The translations under genes and the position numbers were made by a program. Shown here piece after piece: positions 7,856-15,230 of a stretch of 45,308 nucleotides of DNA. The notes below the pieces were generated by a model. It ran no database searches. It was not told where the DNA came from and saw only the letters and a list, made by a program, of their open reading frames with translations. Source of the DNA: Nocardia lijiangensis NBRC 108240 (GTDB lineage: Bacteria > Actinomycetota > Actinomycetes > Mycobacteriales > Mycobacteriaceae); assembly GCF_001613045.1 (NCBI RefSeq), contig NZ_BDBP01000084.1:1-45308 (forward strand), in the 5' to 3' direction. The stretch's first letter is position 1. The number at the start of each line of letters is the position of its first letter.

Positions 7856-9346
7856 ATGACCAAGCCGACAACCACGAACACGGGAACGCCGGTCGAGAGC
7901 GACAACGAATCGCTCACCGCGGGTGCGCAGGGCCCGATCCTGCTGCACGACCACTACCTGATCGAGAAGCTCGCCCAGTTCAACAGGGAACGGGTGCCGG
8001 AGCGGATCGTGCACGCCAAGGGCGCGGGCGCCTACGGCGAGCTGGTCGTCACCAACGATGTCAGCGAGTACACCAAGGCCAAGCTGTTCCAGCCCGGCGC
8101 GCGCACCGAATCGCTGGTCCGGTTCTCCACCGTCGCGGGCGAGCAGGGCAGCCCCGACACCTGGCGCGACCCGCGCGGTTTCGCGGTGAAGTTCTACACC
8201 GAGGACGGCAACTACGACCTCGTCGGCAACAACACCCCGATCTTCTTCATCAAGGATCCGATCAAGTTTCCCGACTTCATTCGCTCGCAGAAGCGGTTGC
8301 CGGGCAACGGTCTTCGCGACCACAACATGCAGTGGGACTTCTGGACCCTGCGCCCGGAGACCGCGCACCAAGTGACCTGGCTGATGGGCGATCGCGGCAT
8401 CCCGAAGACCTACCGGCACATGAACGGCTACGGCTCGCACACCTACCAGTGGATCAACGCTGCCGGTGAGCGCTTCTGGGTGAAGTACCACTTCAAGACC
8501 GATCAGGGCATCGACTACCTGACCCAGGCCGAGGCCGACCGGATCGCGGGCGCCGACGCCGATTACCACCGCAAGGACCTGTGGGAGGCGATCGAGCGCG
8601 GCGAGTTCCCGAGCTGGACGGTGTCCGTTCAGGTGATGCCGGTGGCCGAGGCGGAGGATTACCGCTTCAACCCGTTCGACCTGACCAAGGTGTGGTCGCA
8701 CAAGGACTATCCGCTGATCGAGGTCGGCAAGTGGACCCTGAACCGGAACCCGGCGAACTACTTCGTCGATATCGAGCAGGCCGCGTTCGAGCCGTCCAAC
8801 GTCGTGCCCGGCATCGGCTTCTCGCCGGACAAGATGCTGCTCGGCCGCGTGTTCGCCTACGCCGACGCGCACCGCTACCGCATCGGGACCAACTACGCGC
8901 AGCTGCCGCCGAACCAGGCGAGGGCCGCGGAGGTGAACTCCTACTCCAAGGAGGGCGCCATGCGATACCACTACAACGACGCGAGTGTTCCTGTGTACGC
9001 GCCGAATTCGTTCGGCGGTCCGCACGCCGACCCGGAGCGCGCGCCCGACGGCGGCATCTGGGACTTCGACCCGACGATCGTGCGGGCCGGCTACGTCCAG
9101 CACGCAGAGGACGGCGATTTCACCCAGGCGGGCACGCTCGTTCGCGAGGTGCTGAACGACGATCAGCGGGATCGCCTGGTGGACAACATCGTCGGGCACG
9201 TCCTCGGCGGCGTCCGTGAGCCGGTGCTGTCGCGGGTCTTCGAGTACTGGAAGAACGTCGACTCCGAGCTCGGCAAGCGCGTCGAGGAGGGCGTGCGTGC
9301 CGGATCGAACGGCAACGGTTCGGCCACGCCGCCCGCACAGGGCTGA
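7856..9346 (+). CDS. katA: Monofunctional heme catalase
   Basis: The enzyme converts H2O2 to water and oxygen. The 496-residue length fits small-subunit (clade 3) catalases. Conserved residues are visible: the distal His in RIVHAKGAGA, the Asn in LVGNNTPIFF and the heme-ligand Tyr in RVFAYADAHRYR. AAGGAGG (7843-7849) precedes the ATG by six bases. It follows furA on the same strand and is probably controlled by it. Placement next to the alkane oxygenase genes may be practical, since leaky monooxygenases make peroxide, but that is inference. Confidence 0.95.
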   Translation: MTKPTTTNTGTPVESDNESLTAGAQGPILLHDHYLIEKLAQFNRERVPERIVHAKGAGAYGELVVTNDVSEYTKAKLFQPGARTESLVRFSTVAGEQGSPDTWRDPRGFAVKFYTEDGNYDLVGNNTPIFFIKDPIKFPDFIRSQKRLPGNGLRDHNMQWDFWTLRPETAHQVTWLMGDRGIPKTYRHMNGYGSHTYQWINAAGERFWVKYHFKTDQGIDYLTQAEADRIAGADADYHRKDLWEAIERGEFPSWTVSVQVMPVAEAEDYRFNPFDLTKVWSHKDYPLIEVGKWTLNRNPANYFVDIEQAAFEPSNVVPGIGFSPDKMLLGRVFAYADAHRYRIGTNYAQLPPNQARAAEVNSYSKEGAMRYHYNDASVPVYAPNSFGGPHADPERAPDGGIWDFDPTIVRAGYVQHAEDGDFTQAGTLVREVLNDDQRDRLVDNIVGHVLGGVREPVLSRVFEYWKNVDSELGKRVEEGVRAGSNGNGSATPPAQG

Positions 9347-9361
9347 CGTTCGCAAACGATC

Positions 9362-9394
9362 AAAGGTGCGCACCGAAACAGGTGCGCACCTTTT
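9362..9394 (+). terminator. Intrinsic terminator of katA
   Basis: AAAGGTGCGCACC (9362-9374) and GGTGCGCACCTTT (9381-9393) form a 13-bp stem with a 6-base loop, ending in TTTT. Confidence 0.85.
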
Positions 9395-9423
9395 GCATTC
9401 TCCCGCAGCGGTTCTCGCTGCAT

Positions 9424-10167
9424 TCACCCTCGAACGTGTTCGCGAAACGCGGGATCCAGGCCGTCGAGAATGATCTCGACCTGCTGAGCGAAGGTGTCGG
9501 CGGGCATCTGCACGTCGGCGACGTCCAGTCTGGACGTGTAGCGCTTGTGCAGCCGGGGGTAGTTCCGGGACGCGGCTTCGCCCGCCGCCAGCATCTTGCC
9601 GAGCCAGTCCGCGACATCGAGCCCGCTGCGCCGGATCACCGCCATCGAGGCCGCTTCTGCCGCGGTGACTCCCACGACGTAGCCGAACAGCACGTTCATC
9701 GCGTTGTCCGCGCGCTCATCGTCGAACCCGGCGGATTCGAGCACCGAGAGGACGCCCTCGCAGGAGCGCATCATGTTCGGCCCCAGGTACAGGGTGCCGA
9801 TTTCGCCGAACACCGCGGCGAGCCACGGGTTGCGCAGGATCAGCCCGCGCAGTTCGGTCGCGAACTCCCGCATGGCGGCGCGCCAGCCCCCGGGGTGCGC
9901 GGGATCGGGGACGGTCAGCTCGCCCATCACCTTGTCGGCGGCCAGCTCGACGATCTCGTCCTTGTTGGCGACGTGGGTGTAGAGCGAGGTGGCCCCCGCG
10001 TTCAGTTTCGCGCCGAGCTTGCGCATGCTCAGCGCCTCGGTACCCTCGCTGGCCAGCAGTTCGATGGCCGCGTCGACTATCTGCGCGCGGCTCAGCGCGG
10101 GCTGGTCGCGCTTGCGCCGCTGCGGCCTCGTCCATACCGACTGGATCTCCCCGTCGTCGATATCCAT
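9424..10167 (-). CDS. TetR-family repressor of the adjacent MFS pump (TetR_C class)
   Basis: The 247-residue protein has a helix-turn-helix in its N-terminal third (LSRAQIVDAAIELLASEG, then LSMRKLGAKLNAGATSLYTH) and a long C-terminal ligand domain like that of classic tetracycline repressors. The ATG at 10167 has GAGGAGG ten bases ahead; the frame is open far upstream, but that part is antisense to the pump gene. It is divergent from a 14-helix MFS transporter, and two palindromes lie between them, the standard drug-efflux repressor layout. The inducer is unknown. Confidence 0.9.
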   Translation of the reverse strand: MDIDDGEIQSVWTRPQRRKRDQPALSRAQIVDAAIELLASEGTEALSMRKLGAKLNAGATSLYTHVANKDEIVELAADKVMGELTVPDPAHPGGWRAAMREFATELRGLILRNPWLAAVFGEIGTLYLGPNMMRSCEGVLSVLESAGFDDERADNAMNVLFGYVVGVTAAEAASMAVIRRSGLDVADWLGKMLAAGEAASRNYPRLHKRYTSRLDVADVQMPADTFAQQVEIILDGLDPAFREHVRG

Positions 10168-10219
10168 CAGCGCTCCTCCTCGGTTCTCTCGCCAGGATAA
10201 CGCGTGCTCGCACGCCGTT

Positions 10220-10271
10220 CGTGTGATCACACGATGTTCGGTGTTGCAAACAGTGTACGTGTGACCGTACA
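10220..10271. promoter_or_regulatory. Two palindromic operators between tetR and MFS gene
   Basis: CGTGTGATCACACG (10220-10233) is a perfect 14-bp palindrome. TGTACG-N6-CGTACA (10254-10271) is a second perfect inverted repeat. Both lie in the divergent intergenic region, one nearer each gene, and could let the TetR protein control both promoters. Confidence 0.6.
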
Positions 10272-10323
10272 GTGTTCGGAAGTAGCGCACGCTGTGCGGA
10301 ACGGGTACTGGAAAGGGCTCCCG

Positions 10324-11877
10324 ATGAATACGACCGACGTCGCAGACGCGACAGGCCGCAACCCGCGGCGCTGGCTGATCCTGATCGTGCTGTGCCTGAG
10401 CACCCTGGTGCTGGTCATCGACAACATGGTCTTGAACGTGGCCATCCCGCAGATCGCCACCGATCTCGGGGCGAGCGCCCAGGACATCCAGTGGATCATC
10501 GACTCCTACATCCTGGTGTTCGCAGGCCTGCTGCTCACCTCGGGCAGCCTGTCCGACAAGTTCGGCCGCAGGCTGGTGATGGTCGCGGGGTTGGCGCTGT
10601 TCGGCGCGGCATCGGTCCTCGCGGCCTTCGCGACGACGCCCGAACTCCTCATCGCGGGCCGGGTGGTCATGGGCATCGGCGGCGCGCTGATCATGCCGAG
10701 CACCCTGTCGATCCTGATCACCGTCTTCGACGAGGACGAGCGGCCCAAGGCGATCGCGGCGTGGAGCGCGGTCGCGGTGGTCGGTATGGTCGGCGGCCCG
10801 GTCACCGGAGGGCTGCTGCTCGACCACTTCTGGTGGGGTTCGGTGTTCGTCCTGAACGTGCCGGTGGTGGTGCTGGCGATCGTCGCCGCGCTGGTGCTGA
10901 TGCCGGAATCGAAGGGTCCGTGGCGCAAGCCGGATCTGCCGGGCATGGTGCTGTCCATCGTCGGCATGACCGCGCTGGTCTGGACGATCATCATGGTCCC
11001 GACGCACGGGTTCACCGACGCGGGCACCGTGACCGCGGGCGCGGTCGCGGTGATCTCCCTGGCGGGCTTCGTGATTCGCGAGCTGACCACCGACACCCCG
11101 ATGGTCCCGCTCGAGCTGTTCCGCAACCGGGTCTTCACCGGCTCGAGCTTCTCGCTGGTGCTGCTGACCTTCGCCAACGGCGGCCTGCTGCTGGCGCTCA
11201 CCCAGTACCTGCAGTTCGTGCTGGAGTACACCCCGACCCAGACCGCGTTCGCGTTCACTCCGATGGCGGTGGCCGTGCTGGTCTGCAACGGAGTCGGGGC
11301 CACGCTGGCGAGCAAGGTCGGCAACCGCAGCATCACCGCCTTCGGCCTGACGGTGACCGCCGCCGGCTTCGGGATGCTCACCCTGCTGGAGCCGAGTTCG
11401 GAGTTCTGGCTGCCCGCGCTCGCCATGGCCGTCATGGGCGGTGGCTTCGGTCTGGCGATGCCCGCGACGATCGGCGCGCTGATGGGCGCGGTGCCCGGCG
11501 AGCACGCGGGCGTCGGCTCCGCGCTCAACGACACCATCCAGCAGGCCGGCGCGGCCCTCGGCGTCGCGGTGCTCGGCGCCATCCTGTCGAGCACCTACTC
11601 CGACGCGATGCCCGCGGACGCTCCGGAATCCGGCCGTGAGTCCATCTCGGACGCGCTGACCATCAGCGCCGCCACCGGTGACACCGGCCTGGCCGAGGCG
11701 GCCAGGGCGGCCTTCACCTCCGGAATGTCGACCACCTTCGTCGTGGCCGCCTGCTCGGTGCTCGCCGCCGCCGCGCTCTCGCTGGTCCTGCTGCGGGAAC
11801 GCAAGGCGGATCCGGACGCGCCGGTCACGGAAGCGGACGAGGCTGTCGAGGAGCTCGCCACCGACGCCGCACGCTGA
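10324..11877 (+). CDS. MFS multidrug efflux transporter, DHA2 family
   Basis: The 517-residue membrane protein has about 14 hydrophobic segments. The start helix contains TLVLVIDNMVLNVAIPQI, the DHA2 motif D1 region (LDxTVVNVALP-like, with N in place of T). A later loop, GSLSDKFGRR, is the MFS motif A. DHA2 pumps export drugs or toxic metabolites by proton antiport. The ATG at 10324 is chosen because the upstream in-frame stretch crosses the operators; the ribosome site GAAAGGG is weak but present. A divergent TetR regulator and a strong terminator make it a single-gene unit. Confidence 0.93.
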   Translation: MNTTDVADATGRNPRRWLILIVLCLSTLVLVIDNMVLNVAIPQIATDLGASAQDIQWIIDSYILVFAGLLLTSGSLSDKFGRRLVMVAGLALFGAASVLAAFATTPELLIAGRVVMGIGGALIMPSTLSILITVFDEDERPKAIAAWSAVAVVGMVGGPVTGGLLLDHFWWGSVFVLNVPVVVLAIVAALVLMPESKGPWRKPDLPGMVLSIVGMTALVWTIIMVPTHGFTDAGTVTAGAVAVISLAGFVIRELTTDTPMVPLELFRNRVFTGSSFSLVLLTFANGGLLLALTQYLQFVLEYTPTQTAFAFTPMAVAVLVCNGVGATLASKVGNRSITAFGLTVTAAGFGMLTLLEPSSEFWLPALAMAVMGGGFGLAMPATIGALMGAVPGEHAGVGSALNDTIQQAGAALGVAVLGAILSSTYSDAMPADAPESGRESISDALTISAATGDTGLAEAARAAFTSGMSTTFVVAACSVLAAAALSLVLLRERKADPDAPVTEADEAVEELATDAAR

Positions 11878-11904
11878 GCGAGCGGACGCCGAGCTATCGA
11901 AGAA

Positions 11905-11944
11905 CCGCGCCCCCGGCCGAGAAGGCCGGGGGCGCGGTCGTTTT
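11905..11944 (+). terminator. Intrinsic terminator of the MFS gene
   Basis: A perfect 14-bp GC-rich stem (11905-11918 with 11924-11937, loop GAGAA) is followed by TCGTTTT. It sits 27 bases after the MFS stop. Confidence 0.85.
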
Positions 11945-12022
11945 CGTCGTCAGGTGGGCGGGCCGGTGAGTCCGAAACGCCGTTTCGGTTCGCCGAAGTA
12001 CGGCGGATCGACCCCGAGGCAG

Positions 12023-12046
12023 ACCTGGCCGGTTTCACGGCCAGGT
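12023..12046 (-). terminator. Hairpin downstream of the 19-codon gene
   Basis: ACCTGGCCG (12023-12031) and CGGCCAGGT (12038-12046) form a perfect 9-bp stem with a 6-base loop. On the reverse strand it starts 11 bases after the stop of the tiny gene at 12057-12116. There is no clear T-run. Confidence 0.4.
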
Positions 12047-12056
12047 TGTCGTTTCT

Positions 12057-12116
12057 CTACAGCAATCCGAACCAGTACAGCATTGTGGCAAGGATCCAGA
12101 CCACCACGGTTTCCAT
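12057..12116 (-). CDS. Possible 19-residue hydrophobic membrane peptide
   Basis: ATG at 12116 opens a 20-codon frame encoding METVVVWILATMLYWFGLL, which is almost wholly hydrophobic and could span a membrane once. GGAG (12122-12125) lies five bases upstream and a perfect hairpin follows the stop, so it has the parts of a real one-gene unit in an otherwise empty 430-bp gap. It resembles no family I can name. Chance cannot be excluded for so short a frame. The rest of 11945-12306 shows no other gene. Confidence 0.4.
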   Translation of the reverse strand: METVVVWILATMLYWFGLL

Positions 12117-12306
12117 CGTCGCTCCAATCATCGATCACACCGATTCCATCATCGCTCGCGCAGCGCGGAAGTGTTAGCGAATCCCGATCTACCAGGGGCT
12201 TCAGTCATACAAGGTGTTCTTAAGGGCGCGCCAAGACGCGGGCCGCATTGTTTGTGTCAACACCGGAACAACCGGGACAACGGACCTGACGAAGGACGCA
12301 CAGACG

Positions 12307-12801
12307 ATGATCGGCAAGCTGACCACCGCACTCGCTCTCTCGACCACCACCGCTGCTCTCGTGTTCGGTGCGGGAACGGCTGCCGCCGACACCACCGGAG
12401 TCCCCGGCGTCGCGCTCACCGGCCAGGCCACCTGCACCCACAAGGACGACCGGATCGAGATCGAGATCGCCGCCCCGATCGTCTACGCCCAGCCCGGGTA
12501 CCGCCCCGGCGAGCACCAGCAGATCCGGTACCGCACCGTCGTCTACGACGCGGCCCAGCACACCCTGGCCAGCGCGGGGGAGTGGGAGAAGGGCAAGGCC
12601 ACCGACACCAAGGCGGCCGAGATGGACGACACCACAGTGAAGGTGCTGCGCAACGACCCGAACGCCTATCAGGTCGTGCAGCAGGTCGAGTGGCTGGCGC
12701 CGGACGGGGAGAACCCGGTCGCCGCCACCGATCTCGCCGCCACCGGCTATCTGATCAAGGACGGCCGCACCGTACTCGGCACCTTCGAGTACTGCCAGTA
12801 A
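12307..12801 (+). CDS. Secreted small protein of unknown function
   Basis: The 164-residue product has a clear Sec signal peptide: positive start (MIGK), hydrophobic core to about residue 23 and a GTAAA-D cleavage site after A27. The mature part has about 137 residues and two cysteines, C43 and C163, that could form a disulfide joining its ends. No catalytic motif is visible. ATG at 12307 is chosen because it begins the signal peptide and GAAGGA lies upstream; an open in-frame stretch from 12214 lacks these. I do not recognise the family; similar short secreted proteins are common in Nocardia. Confidence 0.8.
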   Translation: MIGKLTTALALSTTTAALVFGAGTAAADTTGVPGVALTGQATCTHKDDRIEIEIAAPIVYAQPGYRPGEHQQIRYRTVVYDAAQHTLASAGEWEKGKATDTKAAEMDDTTVKVLRNDPNAYQVVQQVEWLAPDGENPVAATDLAATGYLIKDGRTVLGTFEYCQ

Positions 12802-12850
12802 CCAGGGGGAAGGGGGGAACAAGCCACCACCGGGGGTGGGGAACCGGGCG

Positions 12851-12878
12851 CGGCCTGTCCACGAGGGGTGACAGGCCG
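12851..12878. repeat. Hairpin unit 1, loop CACGAGGGGT
   Basis: A 9-bp perfect stem (12851-12859 with 12870-12878) closes the 10-base loop CACGAGGGGT (12860-12869). It is the first of three units with the same loop and different stems, 50 bases after the secreted-protein stop. Confidence 0.85.
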
Positions 12879-12893
12879 GGCCCCGGGGATAAC

Positions 12894-12933
12894 CCGGCCG
12901 GGTCGGTCCACGAGGGGTGACCGACCCGGCCGG
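12894..12933. repeat. Hairpin unit 2, loop CACGAGGGGT
   Basis: A 15-bp perfect stem (12894-12908 with 12919-12933) closes the same loop (12909-12918). Stem sequence differs from unit 1 at most positions, but pairing is exact. Unit 2 starts 15 bases after unit 1. Confidence 0.88.
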
Positions 12934-13032
12934 ATCCCTCCGGCGGCGCCATCGACGGCTCTTCCTGGAGCTGGTGGGCGAAGGAGGATCGCCCCCTGCC
13001 GAAGGTAACCGTCCGGTCGCAGGCCAGGATTT

Positions 13033-13083
13033 CCCGCCCAAAGGTATGGGCGGGCCGGTTCACGAGGGGTAACCGGCCCGCCC
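13033..13083. repeat. Hairpin unit 3, loop CACGAGGGGT, with competing hairpin
   Basis: A 13-bp perfect stem (13048-13060 with 13071-13083) closes the same 10-base loop (13061-13070). Its left arm can instead pair upstream: CCCGCCCA (13033-13040) with TGGGCGGG (13047-13054) around loop AAGGTA, so two folds exclude each other. It ends 78 bases before the phosphatase start, so a leader-RNA role for that gene is possible. Between units 2 and 3 (12934-13032) I see no gene. Confidence 0.85.
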
Positions 13084-13161
13084 CATCGTTGTCACCTCGG
13101 CGGATCGCGTTCACGGTAAGTTCGTTTGCGGCGCCGAACATCCGGCTGTCACGCTGGATAG

Positions 13162-13830
13162 ATGGAACGCTCGGTCACGCCGACAGGGCCTGCCTACCGC
13201 CTGCTGGCCCTCGATCACGAGACGCAGTTGCGCCTCGCCGAAAAGCAGCTGCTCGACGAGTTCGCCACTATGTTCGAGCCCGAAATCGTTGTGGGTTACC
13301 TCTTTTCGTCGTACGAGGCGTTCATCGCGCGGGCCACGGTGACGCTGTACCTGCCGACCCTCGCGGAGAAGTTCGCCCGCCAGCGGCTGGAAGCCAGGGC
13401 GAAGCTGGAAGGCAAAGTGGCGCAAGCCCGTCCGACCGTCTTGTTCTTGTGCACGCACAACGCGGGCCGTTCCCAGATCGCCCTCGGCTTCTTCACCCAT
13501 CTCGCTCGCGGCCGTGCGGTGGCTTGGTCGGGCGGCTCGGAGCCGAGTTCGCGGCTCAATCCGGCCGCGGTCGACGCGATGGCCGAGGTCGGCATAGACA
13601 TCTCGGACGAGTACCCGAAACCGTGGACCGAGGAGATCGTTCGCGCGGCCGACGTCATCGTCACGATGGGCTGTGGGGACACCTGCCCGCTGGTGCCGGG
13701 CCCGCGCTACCTGGAGTGGATCATCGAGGACCCGGCCGGATTGGAACTCGAGGACGTGCGGCCCATCCGGGACGACGTGGGGCAGCGGGTCGAGGGTCTG
13801 CTCGCGGAACTCGGTGTGCCGGTCCGCTAG
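13162..13830 (+). CDS. Arsenate reductase-like low-molecular-weight phosphatase with helical N-terminal domain
   Basis: The 222-residue protein has an N-terminal three-helix domain (about 10-85) and a C-terminal LMW phosphotyrosine-phosphatase fold. The P-loop is CTHNAGRS (C97, R103, S104), and TMGCGDTCP follows later, as in ArsC-type arsenate reductases. In actinobacteria such two-domain proteins include mycothiol-dependent arsenate-mycothiol transferase/reductases and protein tyrosine phosphatases. The second Cys pair favours arsenate reduction. No arsB/acr3 or arsR neighbour is present, so the role is less certain than usual. ATG at 13162 has no clear ribosome site and lies just after the triple-hairpin region. 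Confidence 0.82.
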   Translation: MERSVTPTGPAYRLLALDHETQLRLAEKQLLDEFATMFEPEIVVGYLFSSYEAFIARATVTLYLPTLAEKFARQRLEARAKLEGKVAQARPTVLFLCTHNAGRSQIALGFFTHLARGRAVAWSGGSEPSSRLNPAAVDAMAEVGIDISDEYPKPWTEEIVRAADVIVTMGCGDTCPLVPGPRYLEWIIEDPAGLELEDVRPIRDDVGQRVEGLLAELGVPVR

Positions 13831-13869
13831 TCGCTTCGCTCAGACGACCGGCTGCGCCGTATAAGCGTT

Positions 13870-13999
13870 CCTCCGCCTTCGCTCCGGCCGTGCGCGGCTA
13901 CCGACGGACTGCGTCCGGCTGCGTCGGATAGGCGTACCTCCGCCTTCGCTCCGGCCGTGCGCGCCTACCGACGGACTGCGTCCGGCTGCGTCGGATAGG
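13870..13999. repeat. 67-bp tandem duplication at the monooxygenase 3' end
   Basis: The segment starting CCTCCGCCTTCG at 13870 recurs at 13937, a 67-base period with one internal mismatch over about 63 bases. Copy 2 contains the last codons and stop of the monooxygenase; copy 1 lies just beyond. A decayed third unit (about 13845-13869, ending GCGTTCCTCC) precedes copy 1. Confidence 0.88.
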
Positions 14000-15209
14000 T
14001 GGGCAGCTCGTAGGACTCGGTCGCGGTGAGCATCTTCATCATCAGCGGTTTCATCACCTTGGCGGTCATCAGGCGGGCCACCGCGCGCCCCGCGCGGATG
14101 CCGAGCCGGGTCTTCGGTGTCATCGCGCGCAGACCGCCGGGCGGCAGTTCCCCGGCCTTGGCGACGAAGGGGCGCAGCACCTCCTCGTAGCGGGCCAGCG
14201 CGCGCTCCGGTTCCGTTGCGTGCGCGGCGATTTCACCGGCCAGGACATAGGCGCCCACCAGTGCCATGGCGGTGCCCTGCCCGGTCAGCGGTGAACCGCA
14301 GTATCCGGCGTCGCCGAGCAGGGCGACCCGGCCGCGGATCCAGCTCGGCATGTCGATGCGGGCCAGTTCGTCGAAGTAGAAGTCCTCGGCCTCGGTCATC
14401 GCGGCGCTGATGAGGGCCGAGTGCCAGCCGCCGCCCGCGAGCCGCTCCCTGATCAACGCCTGCTGCGCCTCGACATTGCGGCGCAGCGCGGGATCCGCGG
14501 CGCCGCGGATCATGATGATCGCCTTGGTGGTCGCCGGGTCGGGGTCCGGGCGCAGCCCGATGCCGGTCGCGCCGACCAGTGAGTGCATCGAGAACCAGTG
14601 CGGCTCGGTGCCTTTCGGGGTCGGCATGGTGAAGAAGGACATGTAGCCGCCCAGGTAGGTGGCGAAGTCTTCCTCCGGTCCGAACACCAGTTGCCGTGTC
14701 GCGGAGTGCAGTCCGTCGGCGCCGATCAGGATGTCGAAGCGCTCGACGGCGCCGGAAGCGAAGGTGACCTCGACACCCGCGGCGTCCTGCCGGACGTCGG
14801 TGATCCATTCGCCGTAGCGGTAGTCGGTCCCGCCCTCCTCCGCCAGCGCGTCGAGCAGCACCTGGTTCAGATCACCCCTGGTGATCTCGATTTCGGCGAC
14901 GCCGCCCTTGCCGTCGAACAACTCGGCGGGCACCCGCAGCTCCTCGCGACCCGCGTCGTCGACGTAGAGCATGCCGCGCTCGTCGAGCTGCTTGGCCGCG
15001 ATACCGGGCATCAGGCCCATGCGCTCGGCAACATCGCGGCTGGGTCCGCGCAGGTCGACCGCCTGTCCGCCGGGGCGCGGCGCGGTGGCCCGCTCGACGA
15101 CGGTGGCGTGGATGCCCGCGCGGAGCAGTTGCAGCGCAACGGCGTTGCCGCCGATGCCGCCGCCGCTGATCAGGACGCGCGGGGAGGTCGGGCTGGGGGA
15201 GATGCTCAC
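13965..15209 (-). CDS. FAD-dependent aromatic-type monooxygenase (class A)
   Basis: This 414-residue flavoprotein carries the FAD site VLISGGGIGGNAVALQLLRA, the DG motif in IGADGLHSATR and the GD motif GRVALLGDAGYCGSPLTGQG, in the order typical of PHBH/TetX-type hydroxylases. These enzymes use NAD(P)H and O2 to hydroxylate aromatic or polyketide substrates, and relatives inactivate antibiotics such as tetracyclines and rifamycins. The substrate here cannot be told. The GTG start at 15209 has AGGAG six bases ahead. The tail TYPTQPDAVRR lies in a 67-bp duplicated segment. A TAGACA-repeat operator precedes the gene, but no regulator gene is adjacent. Confidence 0.88.
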   Translation of the reverse strand: MSISPSPTSPRVLISGGGIGGNAVALQLLRAGIHATVVERATAPRPGGQAVDLRGPSRDVAERMGLMPGIAAKQLDERGMLYVDDAGREELRVPAELFDGKGGVAEIEITRGDLNQVLLDALAEEGGTDYRYGEWITDVRQDAAGVEVTFASGAVERFDILIGADGLHSATRQLVFGPEEDFATYLGGYMSFFTMPTPKGTEPHWFSMHSLVGATGIGLRPDPDPATTKAIIMIRGAADPALRRNVEAQQALIRERLAGGGWHSALISAAMTEAEDFYFDELARIDMPSWIRGRVALLGDAGYCGSPLTGQGTAMALVGAYVLAGEIAAHATEPERALARYEEVLRPFVAKAGELPPGGLRAMTPKTRLGIRAGRAVARLMTAKVMKPLMMKMLTATESYELPTYPTQPDAVRR

Positions 15210-15230
15210 GGTCTGCTCCTTGTTGGTTCG

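Noticed and set aside
10168..11505. Long open frame on the reverse strand joined to the TetR gene, antisense to the MFS transporter
   Set aside because: Composition is low-complexity Arg/His/Asp-rich and no domain is seen; the TetR start at 10167 has a clear ribosome site. The rest is a codon-bias shadow.
11950..12138. 62-codon reverse-strand frame
   Set aside because: No ribosome site or family; it crosses the hairpin that follows the 19-codon frame.
12851..13083. 6C RNA
   Set aside because: Its loops are C-rich runs of six or more; read on the reverse strand these loops have only four C in a row plus one more.
12851..13083. Guanidine-II (mini-ykkC) riboswitch, since the loops contain ACGA
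   Set aside because: That class has ACGR tetraloops in two short hairpins; here the stems continue straight into a 10-base loop, and there are three units.
12851..13083. CRISPR array
   Set aside because: Units are self-complementary hairpins of unequal spacing with no unique spacers of constant length and no cas genes.
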